A DNA stretch of 64,000 bases from Ardenticatenales bacterium. Its GTDB lineage: Bacteria > Chloroflexota > Anaerolineae > Promineifilales > Promineifilaceae. Where the stretch lies: positions 372,001 through 436,000 of the forward strand of contig JACKBL010000001.1 of the NCBI GenBank assembly GCA_020634515.1, read 5' to 3'. A model generated the notes under the pieces. That model saw only the letters and a program-made list of their open reading frames with translations. It was not told where the DNA came from and did no database searches. Shown piece by piece: positions 62,955-64,000 of this stretch. Position numbers and translations under genes: made by a program. Every line of letters begins with the position of its first letter. Position 1 is the first letter of the stretch.

Positions 62955-64000
62955 ATGCCCGATCTGAACGTCCCCCCCGATCAGCCGCGCACTATCGAAT
63001 GTGTTTGTTGTAATGAGAAATTCACAATAGATACGACAAGCATCTTTGTTGTTGGTGAACGCCCCACGACGCTATGCCCTCGCTGTGATACCGACAATCG
63101 CGTTTGGCTACAACTGCGCTACAAACACAGAGTGCACTTGCTGCCGTTAACCCCGTGGCAGGTGATTCTGTACAATGTTGCAGACTGGCTGGATTCCTTC
63201 CGATCCGCTGTGTTCGGGGTGGGGATGGTTGTGGTAATGGGCGCGCTGGCTGCTCTAATGGGCTTTCTCGCTGGCTTGGGCTCTGGCGCTACGTTGCTGC
63301 TGTTTGCCGGCATTCTATTCAGCAACCTGGCTATCATGACGCTGGTGACGAATCGCTGGCCAGAAATCCGCAAACAGCAATTCATTAGCCGGTATGTCGG
63401 GGCGAAGAAGGGTGATGCCTCGTTCAAGGGTATGGGGCCGACAATAGGCTTGCTTTCCTTCTCACTGGTTGTTGTCATCCCGATGATGGTGATCATTGGA
63501 CCTCGCGCATTGGCTCAAGTACAAGGCATGGTTTTCCCGGCGTCCCCTCCGCCTCAAGAACAGACTGTACAAACACTGCTCGGAGTCTACCAGGAGATTC
63601 GTGATAGTTTGTCCACGGAGGTCTTGGAGGCGCAAAAGGACATTTGGGAGACACTGGATCAGGGCTTCGCGGCCCTCCGTGAACGTACGCCAGATGAGCC
63701 GGAGCCTGAGCCAGAGTCGCCTCCAGAGGTGGCGTCCTTTTCCACGAGATTGTTCGCCACGTTATGGTTTGCCGGCATGTTGCCGACGCTGGTTGTGACC
63801 ATTCTTGTGGCGTATAGCGCCGTCAAGAGTCATGTTGACAAGATAAATGTGCGCCTTTCGCCGCCTGTTTTTGCGAATGTGCCGTTGATGATGCGGTTAA
63901 TTCAGAAGGAATTGCTGCAGGCGATAGGAGAAGACCGGCAGCATGTTTTAGAGGCTATCCAGTGGCGAGATGTAAAGCGTAATGAGTCGGGAGGGTTGCG
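62955..64000 (+). CDS. Zinc-ribbon membrane protein, cut by window end
   Basis: A frame from ATG 62955 is open to the last base (348 codons). It begins with a zinc ribbon (CVCCNEKF, then CPRC about 25 residues later). About two membrane helices follow near residues 90-130, and further ones come near 165-185 and 260-285, separated by a Glu/Pro-rich loop (PDEPEPEPESPPE). No family is recognised. The ribosome site is weak, so the start may differ. Confidence 0.65.
   Translation, partial: MPDLNVPPDQPRTIECVCCNEKFTIDTTSIFVVGERPTTLCPRCDTDNRVWLQLRYKHRVHLLPLTPWQVILYNVADWLDSFRSAVFGVGMVVVMGALAALMGFLAGLGSGATLLLFAGILFSNLAIMTLVTNRWPEIRKQQFISRYVGAKKGDASFKGMGPTIGLLSFSLVVVIPMMVIIGPRALAQVQGMVFPASPPPQEQTVQTLLGVYQEIRDSLSTEVLEAQKDIWETLDQGFAALRERTPDEPEPEPESPPEVASFSTRLFATLWFAGMLPTLVVTILVAYSAVKSHVDKINVRLSPPVFANVPLMMRLIQKELLQAIGEDRQHVLEAIQWRDVKRNESGGL

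Overview
The window looks like a piece of an uncultured, moderately GC-rich bacterial chromosome, most probably Chloroflexota. That placement is an inference. It rests on the mix of lipoproteins, a DUF1501/DUF1800 pair, a DnaB-DnaD-DnaC-like replication operon, an alpha-2-macroglobulin and a very abundant palindrome TGCCGGCA (about 50 copies counted by eye). The palindrome marks two backbone blocks (about 7.6-21.5 kb and 38.8-64 kb). It is almost absent from two stretches, 1-7.6 kb and 21.5-38.8 kb, which therefore look acquired.

Region 1 (95-6981, all minus strand) is a compact RiPP operon. It encodes a 48-residue precursor with four cysteines in a C-x4-C-x3-C-x3-C pattern and a subtilosin-like hydrophobic tail, then an ABC exporter, two different radical SAM/SPASM maturases, and an ABC-2 ATPase/permease pair. 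A 16-bp hairpin separates the precursor from the enzymes. Region 2 (7.6-21.7 kb) is ordinary backbone: MgtE, a CHAD protein, GlsB-like, DUF1501 and DUF1800 proteins, PadR, DUF2306, a GTP cyclohydrolase II-RibD reductase fusion, DinB, an alpha/beta hydrolase, an O-antigen-ligase-like protein that seems to start at AUU, and ArsM with ArsR.

Region 3 (22.2-38.4 kb) is the most unusual part. A diversity-generating-retroelement (DGR) type reverse transcriptase and an Avd-like four-helix protein lie beside two large NACHT ATPases (EAD-NACHT-FGE fold, and EAD-TIR-NACHT-FGE fold) and an EAD-trypsin protease. The 3' ends of the two NACHT genes carry variable repeats. These differ only at the first two positions of codons ending in C or T, as expected if adenines of AAY codons in a shared template were mutagenised. 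A DGR-type hairpin follows each repeat, and a decayed group II intron follows each hairpin. No template repeat was found by eye. One NACHT gene has a one-base frameshift at the start of its variable repeat. An IS element (37120-38367) closes the region.

Region 4 (38.8-64 kb) holds a ferric-reductase-like membrane protein with ApbE, two small membrane proteins, a two-component system, a secreted protein with three internal repeats and an NAD-dependent epimerase. These are followed by a 2008-residue alpha-2-macroglobulin lipoprotein, a 5'-nucleotidase lipoprotein and a LysM protein. The replication operon comes next (a DnaC-like protein with two ATPase domains, a DnaD-like protein, and DnaB with a 144-residue mini-intein), then a bifunctional-nuclease-family protein and a metallopeptidase lipoprotein. 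A zinc-ribbon membrane protein runs off the end. At least four families of palindromic intergenic repeats (A-D below) are scattered through the backbone. No tRNA, rRNA or CRISPR array was recognised.
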